DNA of 64,000 bases, taken from NCBI RefSeq assembly GCF_013003985.1, contig NZ_CP053073.1:1054001-1118000 (forward strand). Direction: 5' to 3'. Position 1 is the stretch's first letter. Each line of letters begins with the position of its first letter. The position numbers were made by a program, and so were the translations under genes. Below the pieces are notes generated by a model, which was given only the letters and a program-made list of their open reading frames with translations, was not told the origin of the DNA and made no database searches. This document shows, piece by piece, positions 25,839 to 35,115 of the stretch. The DNA comes from Usitatibacter palustris (GTDB taxonomy: Bacteria > Pseudomonadota > Gammaproteobacteria > Burkholderiales > Usitatibacteraceae).

Positions 25839-26174
25839 TCAGTCCTGCTCCCAGGATGGGATGAACCACTCGCTCAGGGCGCGCGCGGCGGCCGCACGCG
25901 TATAGAAGAAGCCCCGGCGCTCGAATCCCGCCACGAGCGAAGGCTTCGCTTCGATGACGCGCCCGTTCGCGTCGCGAGTGATCACGACTTCGTCGGGCAG
26001 GCCGTCGAGGATGTGGAAGGGCGCGAGCGTGCCGTTGGCAAGCCGCGACGGATAGATCGTCATGGTCGACTTGTCGAGGAACGCAGGCCGGAAGCCCAGG
26101 CCGCTATTGCGCTCGCTGGTCCCGCCCGTTCCCGCGTGGGCGTCGCTTCCGAGTTTCAGCCGCTGTTCGTTCAC
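25839..26174 (-). CDS. Small conserved protein, paralog of 32321-32647
   Basis: The start chosen is GTG at 26174 because GGAGG lies 5 bases upstream of it and because the paralog starts at the same alignment position. The 111-residue product contains GTGGTSERNSGLGFRPAFLD, FHILDGLPDEVVITRD and LVAGFERRGFFYTRAAAARA, which align along the whole length with the protein at 32321-32647. There is no signal peptide and no membrane segment. Function is unknown; the pattern of short beta strands around a conserved LDGLPDEVV core is all that can be described. Confidence 0.8.
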   Translation of the reverse strand: MNEQRLKLGSDAHAGTGGTSERNSGLGFRPAFLDKSTMTIYPSRLANGTLAPFHILDGLPDEVVITRDANGRVIEAKPSLVAGFERRGFFYTRAAAARALSEWFIPSWEQD

Positions 26175-26388
26175 GAGCGCCTCCGGTGATGGCCTGTCCT
26201 GATGCAACCATCGTCGCAGGGGGCGGCAGCGGGGGCTGTGAGGAAGTTGGCATTTCACGCGCGCGCGGCGCTACGAACGCAACCGGATCACCAACAGTTG
26301 CAATAATTACGCGTACGCACGGAGTCGCGAACGGGCGCGAGCGACCGATGTCCATCACCTGAGGTCCCAAAGAGTGAAGGAGTCCCGC

Positions 26389-26718
26389 ATGAAAGCATCC
26401 TGGATCCCCGCAGTGCTCGTCGCGGGAATCGCCGCAGGTTCGGCGCTCGCGCAGTTACCTGAAGTCCAGCCGCAGCCCGCGCCCAAAGGCACCGTGGCGC
26501 AATCGATCGACGACGCGACCATCACCACCAAGGTGAAGGAAGCGATCGCTGCCGATCCCCTCCTGAAGGACGTGAAGGTCACGGTGGACACCAACAATGC
26601 GGTGGTGATCCTCAATGGCACCGCACCTGCCGCCGACGTGATCGCGCGCGCCGTGGCGGTCGCGAGGGCCGTCCCGGGCGTGAAGTCCGTGACCAACGTG
26701 ATTGGCAAGCCTTCCTAG
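26389..26718 (+). CDS. Periplasmic BON-domain protein
   Basis: The ATG at 26389 has AAGGAG 6 bases upstream and gives a signal peptide (MKASWIPAVLVAGIAAGSAL-AQ); a GTG 15 bases earlier is less likely. After a proline-rich linker the 109-residue protein has one BON domain (DDATITTKVKEAIAADPLL, then VTVDTNNAVVILNGTA and VPGVKSVTNVI). BON domains bind phospholipids or peptidoglycan-related surfaces and occur in OsmY-like envelope stress proteins. It is a single-gene unit. Confidence 0.9.
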   Translation: MKASWIPAVLVAGIAAGSALAQLPEVQPQPAPKGTVAQSIDDATITTKVKEAIAADPLLKDVKVTVDTNNAVVILNGTAPAADVIARAVAVARAVPGVKSVTNVIGKPS

Positions 26719-26732
26719 GACGAGCCAATGAA

Positions 26733-26761
26733 AAAGCCCCGCGGGTTCTCCGCGGGGCTTT
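26733..26761. terminator. Bidirectional terminator between converging genes
   Basis: AAGCCCCGCGG-GTTCT-CCGCGGGGCTT is a perfect 11-bp stem. The minus strand continues into a run of five T, so it best serves the S9 peptidase gene; the plus strand has only three T. Confidence 0.85.
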
Positions 26762-26777
26762 GAAAAACTGCCGGGGC

Positions 26778-28829
26778 CTAGAGACCCTTCGCGCCGCAGT
26801 CCTTCAGCAGGTAGTCCTCGATGATCTTCAACTGGTCGCCCATGATCTTGCGCGTCCATGCCGGGCCGTGGGCATAGTCGGCGATCTCGTGATAGACCAC
26901 CGGCTGCTTCGAGCTCTTGGCCTTCGAGACGAACCAATCCGATTGCTCGAGAGGCACCGTCTGGTCGCGGTCTCCGTGGTACACCATGATCGGAATCTCG
27001 ATCGCGTTCGCCTTGTCGATCGGGTTCAACCCGTTGACCGTCGCCGACTGCCGCTCGCGGAAGAACGGGTTGGTGTAGAACTGCGCCCAGATCCGCTTGT
27101 GGTCGGAGACACCCGCACCCGCGATCGCGCACTTGTAGAGCCCGTTGGGGCGCACCGATGCGGCCATGGCGGAGTAACCACCGTACGAGAACCCGAACAT
27201 CGCAATGCGGCCCTTCTGCGCGATGCCCTGGTCGACCAGCCACTTCGCGCCGTCGTCCTTGTCATCCTGCATCTTCTGGCCCCACTCCGCGTCGCCCGCC
27301 TTCCAGAGCTTGCGGCCCCAGCCATTGGAGCCGCGGAACTGCGGCTGCAGCACGGCCATGCATCGTGAGGTCATGAGCGGAACCCACATCGAGCCGTCGA
27401 ATTCCATCCCGTCGCGCGCCCAGGGGCCACCGTGCGGATGCACGACCGCGGGCCACGGCGCAGGTCCGCACAGGTCCGTGCTGGGCGTGGTGACGAACGC
27501 GGGAATATCCAGGCCGTCACGGGCCTTGTAGTAGACCAGGCGGGCCTTGCCCAGCGATGCCGTATCGACTTCGGGATACGCCTTCGCGAGCATCGTGAGC
27601 TTGCCGTTGCGCAGCAGGTAGTACTCCGGCGGGCGCGCGGCGCCATCGACGGCGAAGACCACGTTGGCGAGGTCGGCCGTGGACGAGAGGATCCGGTAGC
27701 TTGCGTCGAGGTCGTACTCCATCTCGGCGCTCTGTCCGTTCTCGGTGTCGGTCACCTTGAGCGGCCGCCGCTTGAGCCCCAGCGCGTCGCGAATTCCCTT
27801 GTCGCGCGCCTGGGCCTTGGGGGAGGTCCATTGCACGTCGTAGAGATCGCTGCGCGGGCCGTCGTACGTGACCCCGAGGATCTCGCCGAACGGGACGTCG
27901 CCCGAGTTCTTGCTGCGGTTGATGAGTACGCCCGACGCGTCGAAGAAGCGGTGCTGGAACAGGATTTCCTTGCGCTTGCGCGCGGCGACGTCGTATTCGT
28001 AGATGACGGCCTTGTCGAGGCCGACGTTGCTGACCACGAACGCGATGTTGGGATCCTTGGCGAAGCCGGCGATCCGGACCTCGTCGCGCTCCTTCACGTA
28101 CGAGCGGAAGTGCTCGACCCAGTTGCCGCTCGGCTCCTTGATCTCCGCGACGACATACGCACCCGTCGTGTCGACGTCGGCCCGCTCGCGCGCGCGGATA
28201 TTTCCGTCGAGGTCCGTCACGTAACCGGCGATCTTCTCGTCGGCGCGGTGGACGCGTTCGGCGCGATTGTTGCGGACGTTCACCTTGAAGACGTCGCCCG
28301 CGCTGCCGCGAACGTCGTTCACCACGAGGATGTGGTCCGGGTCATCGACCAGCCGGTCGAGCACGGTCGGGTTCGAGAGCGCGATCAGCTTTTCCTCGAT
28401 GCGGCTCATCCCGCGATCCTGGGGGATGGGCTCGTTCCAGTTCTTGCCCCCGAGGTCGGTGATGAAGAGCTTGTTGACGAACGTCTTCGTGAGCTTGTCG
28501 AGGCGCGCGTCGTAGGGCTGCCACATGGAGACCGCGAGCAGATCGTTCTTGATGAACTGCACGCCGGTGATCTTCATCCGCTGCGAGCCGATCGTCACGG
28601 GCGGCTTGTCGAGGGCATCGGTGCCCCAGACCAGGATGACGCGTTCCTCGCCACGGCTCTCGAGCCCGGCGATGTGCTTGCCGTCGGGCGAGATCGTGAA
28701 GCCCGACATCTTGGGGAACGCCGCAAGTTGCTGGATCGTCGGCGGCGTAGGTTTGGCTTGGACAGCCACCGCGGCCATCGCAAGGACGAAGGCGAGGGCG
28801 GACATCCGGAGACGGGACATTGTCCACAT
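26778..28829 (-). CDS. Exported S9 family peptidase (dipeptidyl/acylaminoacyl type)
   Basis: The start at 28829 is supported by AGGAGGTG 8 bases upstream. The 683-residue protein has a signal peptide (residues 1-25) and begins its mature part with PTIQQLAAFPKMSGFTISPD, typical of this branch of S9. The hydrolase domain carries S548 in GFSYGGYS, D622 in HGDRDQTVP and H654 in DYAHGP. It lies directly downstream of a TonB-dependent receptor with an attenuating hairpin between, an arrangement that points to uptake and digestion of peptides in the periplasm. Confidence 0.92.
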   Translation of the reverse strand: MWTMSRLRMSALAFVLAMAAVAVQAKPTPPTIQQLAAFPKMSGFTISPDGKHIAGLESRGEERVILVWGTDALDKPPVTIGSQRMKITGVQFIKNDLLAVSMWQPYDARLDKLTKTFVNKLFITDLGGKNWNEPIPQDRGMSRIEEKLIALSNPTVLDRLVDDPDHILVVNDVRGSAGDVFKVNVRNNRAERVHRADEKIAGYVTDLDGNIRARERADVDTTGAYVVAEIKEPSGNWVEHFRSYVKERDEVRIAGFAKDPNIAFVVSNVGLDKAVIYEYDVAARKRKEILFQHRFFDASGVLINRSKNSGDVPFGEILGVTYDGPRSDLYDVQWTSPKAQARDKGIRDALGLKRRPLKVTDTENGQSAEMEYDLDASYRILSSTADLANVVFAVDGAARPPEYYLLRNGKLTMLAKAYPEVDTASLGKARLVYYKARDGLDIPAFVTTPSTDLCGPAPWPAVVHPHGGPWARDGMEFDGSMWVPLMTSRCMAVLQPQFRGSNGWGRKLWKAGDAEWGQKMQDDKDDGAKWLVDQGIAQKGRIAMFGFSYGGYSAMAASVRPNGLYKCAIAGAGVSDHKRIWAQFYTNPFFRERQSATVNGLNPIDKANAIEIPIMVYHGDRDQTVPLEQSDWFVSKAKSSKQPVVYHEIADYAHGPAWTRKIMGDQLKIIEDYLLKDCGAKGL

Positions 28830-28848
28830 GGTCGATTCACCTCCTAGA

Positions 28849-28886
28849 AAGAAAAAGCGCCACGTCACCGGTCGGCGACGTGGCGC
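28849..28886 (-). terminator. Terminator or attenuator between TonB receptor and peptidase
   Basis: GCGCCACGTC at 28857-28866 pairs with GACGTGGCGC at 28877-28886, and the minus strand continues into TTTTTCTTTC. The hairpin lies only 20 bases before the start codon of the downstream peptidase, so full termination would require a promoter inside this short gap; partial readthrough seems more likely. Confidence 0.75.
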
Positions 28887-28898
28887 GATGCTGCGGAC

Positions 28899-31800
28899 TT
28901 AGAACGTGAACTGAGCGTTCACGAACCAGGTACGGCCGACATAGTCGAAGCCGCTGTAGAGCGGAGCATTGCCAACGCGGTTGGCGAAGCCCTGCGAGAT
29001 GGGCGGAGGCGTCTCGTCTTCGAGGTTCCGCACGCCAACGATGATCGACCACTTGTCAGCCTTGTACTCGGCCGACAGGTTGTGGCGATAGTAGCTGGGC
29101 GTTGCCATCTGGTACGTGCTGGTCGCCGGATCTTCCTCGAAGAACTCGTAGCTCGACATCTTGTCGATCCACTCCAGGCCGTAACGAACGCGCCAGGCCT
29201 TCCACGTGTAGCTGAAGTCGAACACACCGGTCTTCTCCGGCGCGCCGTGGGCGATGGAGCCGTTGAAGCTGACGAGCGGATCATCCGGGAACAGCTTGTT
29301 GGCCTGCTCCTTGTACTTCGTGAACACGCCGTTCAGGCGGAACGTGCCCGGTCCGATGTTCTGGACGTAGCGCACGGTGAGGTCGTAGCCCTTCACGACG
29401 TCCGTCGAAACGTTCACGTAGCTGTTGTTCACGCTGAGCTGGCGGTTGGTGCCCGCCGGAGAGCGCGTCACCAGGCGGCAGTACTGCGAGGCGAAGTTCT
29501 GCTGGGCGTAGCAGAGGCTCAGGATGTTGCCCGTGCCAATGCGGTCCACGCCGTTGTCGACCTTGATGTCGTAGTAGTCGACCGCGAACGACGCATCGCC
29601 CCAACCCGTCGGCATCTCGGGCTGGAAGATCACGCCGTAGGTCTTGTTCTTCGACGTTTCGGCCTTCAAGCCCGCTTCTGCGCCGCCGATCGTGATGCTG
29701 GTGATGCTGCTCGTGGCGAGGAAGTTGGTCGGCAGGCCTTCGCTCGCGCAGTTGCGGGCGCGTGCGGAGGTCTGGTCCAGGGCTCCGTAGTTGTTGCAGG
29801 GGTCACCCGTGGACGCCAGGAAGCCCGTCGTTGCGCCGACGAACTGCTCGAACAGCGCCGGAGCGCGATACGACGTGCCCTGCGCCGCACGGAACGACAG
29901 CGACTTGATCGGGGAGTACAGCGCTCCGATCTTGTACGTGGTGTCGCTGCCGTAGGACTTGTAGTCCGTGTAGCGGCCGGAGATGTTGGCCGTGAGTTCC
30001 TCGGCACCCGGGACGCCGCGGAGGAACGGAATTTCCGCTTCGCCGTAGAGTTCCCAGACGTTGTCCTTGCCGCGGGTAGGCGTGGCGGAGGTGAGGTTGT
30101 ACAGGTTGCCGGTCTGCGAATCGAGCGACGGCGTGTCGTTGATTTCCGACTTGCGATACTCGATACCGATGGCGCCACGGATATCACCGTGCGGCATGGA
30201 GAACAGCGTGCCGTTGGTGTTGAGGGTGGTCGCGTACTCCTTGTACTTCGTGTAGCCCGTGTCGTTCACGAACGTGTAGTCGATCCAGTCCTGCGGGAGC
30301 TGGCCGCCTACGACCGCGGGCGTGAGCACCGGTGCGGCCACGCAGCCGCCGCTCGTGTCGCGGCAGGTGATCGTCCCGTTCGCGTTCTGGACGACGTCCA
30401 GGCTGCGGGCGAGGCGGTCGGTCAGCCACGATTGGCGCATGTAGCTTGCGTCGGAGTACGAGTAGTTGAAGACACCGTCGTACTTCCAGTCGGAGAAGGG
30501 CAGGTTGCCTTTCAGGCCGCCGGTGAACTTGGTGTAGTCGACCTGCTGCTCGCCCTTGTCGTTGCCGAAGCCGATGAAGCCGCGGATCTGCAGCGGTTGC
30601 CCGTTGGTGAGGGCAGTCGGCGCGGCCTGGAGGTTCGGGGCGTTGCGCAGCGCGAGCGGGATCAGCGGGCTGCCGCGAGCGTAGTCGAGCGACAGCTGGC
30701 GATAGCCCGTCTGCTCGGATTCGCGACGGCTGAGGAGCGCCTCGAAATACAATTCCGCGTTGCCGAGGACGCCCGTGTCGTATCCACCCTGGAAGAACCC
30801 GGTGCTCACCGTGGCCGGTGACACCAGCGATCGATTGCCCATCCGCGGCTCGTACGTGTCGCGCGCGTTGAGGTTGTTGGTGCCGCCGCCCACACCTTCG
30901 TAGCCGGGAAGGCCCGTGGTGATGGAGGCGTTCGGACGCCAACGGTTGAACGTGGTGCCCACGGTGCCAGCGCCGCCGACGCCGACGATGTTGCCGGTGC
31001 CGATCGTGTTGATCGTGACGCCCTGGTTGCCGGTGCCCGTGATGCCATAGCACTTGGGCTTGCCGGTGCGCGGGTCGATGTAGTCAGCGCTGCCCCACTC
31101 GCCGACGACGCCGTTGACGGAAGTGCGACGGTAGTCCGTTTCGCAGTTCAGCCAGTCGCGGTCCTTCTGGGCGAGCTCCTTGCGGTCGTAGACCTCGAGC
31201 GAGCCGCTGAAGTAACCCTTGTCGGCCGTGTAGCCAAACGTGCCCGACGCGCGGAATTCTTCGCCGCCGCCGTCTTCAGGCTTGTTGTATTGCGCTTCGA
31301 TCGTCACGCCCTTGATGTTCTTGCGCGTGATGACGTTCACGACACCAGCGACAGCGTCCGAGCCGTAAATCGACGAGGCACCGTCCTTCAGCACTTCGAT
31401 GCGGTCGACAACGGCGGTCGGGAACACGTTGAGGTCGGCGGAACCCACCGAGCCGCGCGTACCGGCCGGCGCGATGCGACGGCCGTTGAGCAGGACCAGG
31501 GTGCGCGTGGCACCGAGGCCGCGCAGGCCGACGGTGTTGGCACCCGGGCCGCCGTCGGTGACGAAGCCGCCGAACGTGTTGTTGATCTGGCCGCCGCCCG
31601 CCGTGACGCCCGTGCCCTGGAGGGCTGCGGTCGTCGAGTTGAAGCCCGACATGAGCGTCTCGTCGCGCGTGATCACGAGGACCGGCGAGGTCGAGTTGAA
31701 GGTGTCGCGCTGGATGCGCGAACCGGTGACCGTCACCTTGTCCACCACCGAGGATTCGAGCGAAACGCGGGAATCCACGCCGGCAGCGACCGCGACGTCG

Positions 31801-32054
31801 CGGGTTTGACCATCTGCGGAAACCTTGTAGTTGCCCGGAGGCACCTTGGCAAACGAGAACGTTCCGTCCGAACGGGCCGTAGCCGTGGACGTGGCGCCCG
31901 AGGGCGTCGTCAGCGTGACGGTTGAACCAGCTTTGGCGGAACCCAGGATGTTTCCATCCACGGACTGAGCATGCACGGCGCCCGCGATGCACATGCCAAT
32001 GGCGACAGAAATCGCTGTGCGGCGGAATGCCGCAGCGGCATTTCGATTCTTCAT
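28899..32054 (-). CDS. TonB-dependent receptor with N-terminal carboxypeptidase-regulatory-like domain
   Basis: The start at 32054 gives a signal peptide ending AGAVHAQ; a longer frame upstream has no such signal. The 1051-residue protein has a CarboxypepD-regulatory-like beta domain (about 30-105), a plug domain with LRGLGATRTLVLLNGRRIAP and IEVLKDGASSIYGSDAVAGV (about 120-250), and a long barrel ending VNAQFTF with the C-terminal phenylalanine of outer-membrane proteins. Receptors of this class import large substrates such as peptides or glycans; the adjacent S9 peptidase supports peptides. The substrate is inferred, not shown. Confidence 0.93.
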   Translation of the reverse strand: MKNRNAAAAFRRTAISVAIGMCIAGAVHAQSVDGNILGSAKAGSTVTLTTPSGATSTATARSDGTFSFAKVPPGNYKVSADGQTRDVAVAAGVDSRVSLESSVVDKVTVTGSRIQRDTFNSTSPVLVITRDETLMSGFNSTTAALQGTGVTAGGGQINNTFGGFVTDGGPGANTVGLRGLGATRTLVLLNGRRIAPAGTRGSVGSADLNVFPTAVVDRIEVLKDGASSIYGSDAVAGVVNVITRKNIKGVTIEAQYNKPEDGGGEEFRASGTFGYTADKGYFSGSLEVYDRKELAQKDRDWLNCETDYRRTSVNGVVGEWGSADYIDPRTGKPKCYGITGTGNQGVTINTIGTGNIVGVGGAGTVGTTFNRWRPNASITTGLPGYEGVGGGTNNLNARDTYEPRMGNRSLVSPATVSTGFFQGGYDTGVLGNAELYFEALLSRRESEQTGYRQLSLDYARGSPLIPLALRNAPNLQAAPTALTNGQPLQIRGFIGFGNDKGEQQVDYTKFTGGLKGNLPFSDWKYDGVFNYSYSDASYMRQSWLTDRLARSLDVVQNANGTITCRDTSGGCVAAPVLTPAVVGGQLPQDWIDYTFVNDTGYTKYKEYATTLNTNGTLFSMPHGDIRGAIGIEYRKSEINDTPSLDSQTGNLYNLTSATPTRGKDNVWELYGEAEIPFLRGVPGAEELTANISGRYTDYKSYGSDTTYKIGALYSPIKSLSFRAAQGTSYRAPALFEQFVGATTGFLASTGDPCNNYGALDQTSARARNCASEGLPTNFLATSSITSITIGGAEAGLKAETSKNKTYGVIFQPEMPTGWGDASFAVDYYDIKVDNGVDRIGTGNILSLCYAQQNFASQYCRLVTRSPAGTNRQLSVNNSYVNVSTDVVKGYDLTVRYVQNIGPGTFRLNGVFTKYKEQANKLFPDDPLVSFNGSIAHGAPEKTGVFDFSYTWKAWRVRYGLEWIDKMSSYEFFEEDPATSTYQMATPSYYRHNLSAEYKADKWSIIVGVRNLEDETPPPISQGFANRVGNAPLYSGFDYVGRTWFVNAQFTF

Positions 32055-32289
32055 TGAAAGTACCCTTTCGTATTGTGAAACCGGATGCCGGACACCGGCT
32101 CGCCGTCGCTTTCGATCGGGCCCCAGAATGCAACCAATCCCGTCGAAATCGAGCGCCGTCCCCCAAATGCCCGACTGCGCGTCGAGTTTAGCTACAAATA
32201 GGGGTGCGGTGAAACATCTTTGCAACAACTAAGGGTATGTGTTGCGTCGTGGCAACGGAGGGGGTTGCCAAGGGCTGCGGAATGCTCTA

Positions 32290-32309
32290 GCCGCCCGCGA
32301 CGGGGCGGC
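32290..32309. terminator. GC-rich hairpin downstream of a small gene
   Basis: GCCGCCC-GCGACG-GGGCGGC forms a 7-bp stem 12 bases after the stop codon of the minus-strand gene at 32321. There is no clear T run, so it may only stabilise the transcript end. Confidence 0.35.
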
Positions 32310-32320
32310 GGAGGGGAAAT

Positions 32321-32647
32321 CTAGCTCGCTGCGGGCGTCCACTGCACGACCGCGCGGGCTGCGGCAGTGCGTGTGAAAAAGTAGCCGCCGCGCTCAAATC
32401 CTGCGATCAGCGTCGATTTGGTGGAAACGACACGTCCGGAAAGGGTCCGGTCGATCACGACTTCGTCGGGCAGGCCATCGAGGACGTGGAACGGAGCGGG
32501 GCGGCCATCGGCGAAGCGCGAGACGTAGACGGCCATCGTGGCGCAGTCGAGGAAGGCGGGACGGAAGCGGAGTTCGCGGTTTTCCTGGCTGCGGCCGCCC
32601 GTGCCGGTGAAGGTTTCGTTTTCCTGCCGGAGTCTTTGCTCGTCCAT
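32321..32647 (-). CDS. Small conserved protein, paralog of 25839-26174
   Basis: The ATG at 32647 follows GGGAGG at ideal spacing. The 108-residue protein reads MDEQRLRQENETFTGTGGRS, then LRFRPAFLDCATMAVYVSRF, FHVLDGLPDEVV and LIAGFERGGYFFTRTAAARA, and aligns end to end with the protein at 25839-26174. Both end close after a tryptophan (EWFIP or QWTPA). No signal peptide or known domain is seen. The two copies flank the BON, S9 peptidase and TonB receptor block on the same strand. Function is unknown. Confidence 0.8.
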   Translation of the reverse strand: MDEQRLRQENETFTGTGGRSQENRELRFRPAFLDCATMAVYVSRFADGRPAPFHVLDGLPDEVVIDRTLSGRVVSTKSTLIAGFERGGYFFTRTAAARAVVQWTPAAS

Positions 32648-32850
32648 GGCGCACCTCCCAAAGGGTTTTGCCCGCCTGCTTGTGGGACAGTCTCCATGAG
32701 CGCGTTGCGCAGGACCATTGGAGGAAGCCCCCGATCGGACGTAGAAAGGACCGGCATCCGCGAGTGAGATAGTTGGCAGGTCCGCTGTAGGAATCGCGGT
32801 GCCCCGGCGCATAATCCGGGCGTCCTGAAAGGGCCAAACCGGGGGGAACG

Positions 32851-34503
32851 ATGAGCGGCGGGACCGAAACGCTGATTCCACAGCGATATTGGGCATGGGG
32901 CGCCTGCATTCTTGCTTCGGCGGCCTGCTTCGCGATGGTGCCCGCATGGTTTCACTGGGTCTGGCCCGCGGCCGTCTTCGGCGTCCTCGCCCTCGTGGGC
33001 CTCTGGGACTTCACCCAGTCGCGCGTGGCCATCCGGCGCAACTACCCGGTCATAGGCCACCTGCGCTTCTTCTTCGAGTTCATCCGGCCCGAGATCCGCC
33101 AGTACTTCCTCGAGGCCGACCGCGACGAGCTGCCGTTCTCGCGGGCACAGCGCTCGATCGTCTACCAGCGCGCCAAGGGAGTCGTCGACAAGCGCCCCTA
33201 CGGCACGCAGCTCGACCTCTACGAAGCGCAATACGAGTGGATCAACCATTCGATCGCGCCGGTCGACATCGAAAGCCACGATTTCCGCATCACGCTCGGC
33301 GAAGGGCGGTGCGCGAAGCCCTATTCGGCAAGCGTGTTCAACATTTCAGCGATGAGCTTCGGCGCGCTCTCGTCGAATGCGGTGCTGGCGCTCAACGAAG
33401 GCGCGCGCCGCGGCAACTTCTATCACGACACCGGCGAAGGCTCGATCTCGAAGTGGCATCGCGAGCGCGGCGGCGACCTCGTTTGGGAAATCGGCAGCGG
33501 GTACTTCGGTTGCCGCGATGCCCAGGGTCGTTTCGACGAAGCGCGCTTCCGCGAGAACGCCGCCTCCGACCAGGTGAAGATGATCGAGGTGAAGCTGTCC
33601 CAGGGTGCGAAGCCCGGACACGGCGGCGTCCTGCCCGGCGCGAAGGTCACCGAGGAGATCGCGAGGGCCCGCGGCGTGCCGATCGGTGTCGATTGCATCT
33701 CGCCCGCGCGTCACTCGGCGTTCTCCACGCCGGTCGGGTTACTCCAATTCGTCGCGCGCCTTCGCGAGGCCTCGGGCGGCAAGCCCACCGGCATCAAGCT
33801 CGCCATCGGCCATCCGTGGGAATGGTTCGGCATCGTGAAGGCGATGGTGGAGACGGGCATCGTCCCGGACTTCATCGTCGTCGATGGCGGCGAGGGCGGC
33901 ACCGGTGCCGCACCGCTCGAGTTCACCGACCACGTTGGCGCGCCGTTGCGCGAGGGCCTCATGCTCGTGCACAACTCGCTCGTCGGCACGAACCTGCGCG
34001 ACAAGGTGCGCGTGGGCGCGAGCGGCAAGATCGTCACGGCCTTCGATGTGGCGCGCACGATGGCGATCGGCGCGGACTGGTGCAATTCGGCGCGCGGCTT
34101 CATGTTCGCGTTGGGTTGCCTGCAGGCGCAGACCTGCCACACGGGCCTGTGTCCCACGGGCGTGACGACGCAGGATCCGGCGCGCATGCGCGCGCTTGCG
34201 ATTCCCGACAAGGCGCAGCGCGTCTACAACTTCCACCTCAACACCATGAAGGCGTTGAAGGAGCTGCTCGGTGCCGCGGGACTTTCGCACCCGGCCGACC
34301 TCGGACCCGAGCACGTGATCCGCCGCGTGTCCTCGAACGAGGTGCGTTCGCTCGCGACGCTGCATCACTGGCTCGCGCCGGGTGAATTGCTCGCGGGCGT
34401 TCCCTCGAGCCCGGTCTACAAGGTCTTCTGGGCTGCCGCGAGCGCCGACAGCTTCGACGAGCCCGAGTCGATTCGCGGACTGCGCGCTTCGAAGAGTCGC
34501 TAG
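32851..34503 (+). CDS. FMN-binding glutamate synthase family protein, membrane-anchored
   Basis: The 550-residue protein begins with two membrane helices (about 15-32 and 36-52), followed by a GltS-type FMN barrel: FNISAMSFGALSSNAVLALN, KPGHGGVLPGAKV, VDGGEGGTGAAPLEF and the cysteine cluster CLQAQTCHTGLCP that binds a 3Fe-4S centre in glutamate synthase. The amidotransferase domain of true glutamate synthase is missing, so it cannot use glutamine directly in the known way. Proteins of this type are common but their reaction is unproven. It follows the divergent small gene by about 200 bases. Confidence 0.88.
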   Translation: MSGGTETLIPQRYWAWGACILASAACFAMVPAWFHWVWPAAVFGVLALVGLWDFTQSRVAIRRNYPVIGHLRFFFEFIRPEIRQYFLEADRDELPFSRAQRSIVYQRAKGVVDKRPYGTQLDLYEAQYEWINHSIAPVDIESHDFRITLGEGRCAKPYSASVFNISAMSFGALSSNAVLALNEGARRGNFYHDTGEGSISKWHRERGGDLVWEIGSGYFGCRDAQGRFDEARFRENAASDQVKMIEVKLSQGAKPGHGGVLPGAKVTEEIARARGVPIGVDCISPARHSAFSTPVGLLQFVARLREASGGKPTGIKLAIGHPWEWFGIVKAMVETGIVPDFIVVDGGEGGTGAAPLEFTDHVGAPLREGLMLVHNSLVGTNLRDKVRVGASGKIVTAFDVARTMAIGADWCNSARGFMFALGCLQAQTCHTGLCPTGVTTQDPARMRALAIPDKAQRVYNFHLNTMKALKELLGAAGLSHPADLGPEHVIRRVSSNEVRSLATLHHWLAPGELLAGVPSSPVYKVFWAAASADSFDEPESIRGLRASKSR

Positions 34504-34605
34504 CGCTCGCTTCGTCGCCAAAGGGCGACACTTTCTCCTGATTTGTTTTGGTTTTTTTGTGCGCTGCTGCACAGCGGAGCCCAAACTTCCGGCCGTAGGA
34601 TGTGT

Positions 34606-34635
34606 CTACTGCAGTAGTCCCGGAAGTTTCGGGAC
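34606..34635 (+). promoter_or_regulatory. Two adjacent palindromes before a ribosome binding site
   Basis: CTACTGCAGTAG (34606-34617) is a perfect 12-base palindrome, and GTCCCG-GAAGTTT-CGGGAC (34617-34635) is a 6-bp hairpin sharing its first base; AGGAGG follows at once. The arrangement could be an operator next to a hairpin that controls access to the ribosome binding site of the gene at 34649. Confidence 0.4.
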
Positions 34636-34648
34636 AGGAGGTTGGGCG

Positions 34649-35017
34649 ATGAAACGGTTGGCGTGCATCCTCGGTATGGCCGCGGGATTTTGCGGCAGCC
34701 AGGCTTTTGCCCTCGACCTCGACCCCAATGCGAAGGCGAAAGCCATCGCTGCCACCGCCCCCGCGGTGTCCGCTGCTTCCCCCGCAGCGAACACCGCGCG
34801 CATCCAGTTGCCCGAACTGCAGGGCGGCGTGGATGGCGACGGGCGCTTGCTCTCCGGCGCGTGCGACGCGCGCAGCACGGAGCTCTGCTACGACGCCAAG
34901 TCGGGCCGCATCGTCTACAAGGGCACGAAGAACTGGATGCCTGAAATCAGCGGCATGAAGCCAGAGCACATTTCCGTGCGCAAGGATCGCGTGGAGTTCC
35001 GCTACTCCTTCCGGTAG
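34649..35017 (+). CDS. Small secreted protein of unknown function
   Basis: The start at 34649 has AGGAGG upstream and gives a signal peptide (MKRLACILGMAAGFCGSQAF-A). The 122-residue product has an alanine-rich low-complexity stretch (about 29-50) and then a compact domain with two cysteines (SGACDARSTELCYDAKSGRI) and a basic C-terminus ending YSFR. I do not recognise the family. It is a single-gene unit, preceded by two palindromes that may regulate it. Confidence 0.7.
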   Translation: MKRLACILGMAAGFCGSQAFALDLDPNAKAKAIAATAPAVSAASPAANTARIQLPELQGGVDGDGRLLSGACDARSTELCYDAKSGRIVYKGTKNWMPEISGMKPEHISVRKDRVEFRYSFR

Positions 35018-35115
35018 TCCGTCGTCCCTTCTTCCCCCAAAGCACCGCAGGCGGTGTTGTGGCACTCTATTCGCCGGATCGCCTCACGCGATTCGCAATG
35101 CGAAAAGGAGGAGTC

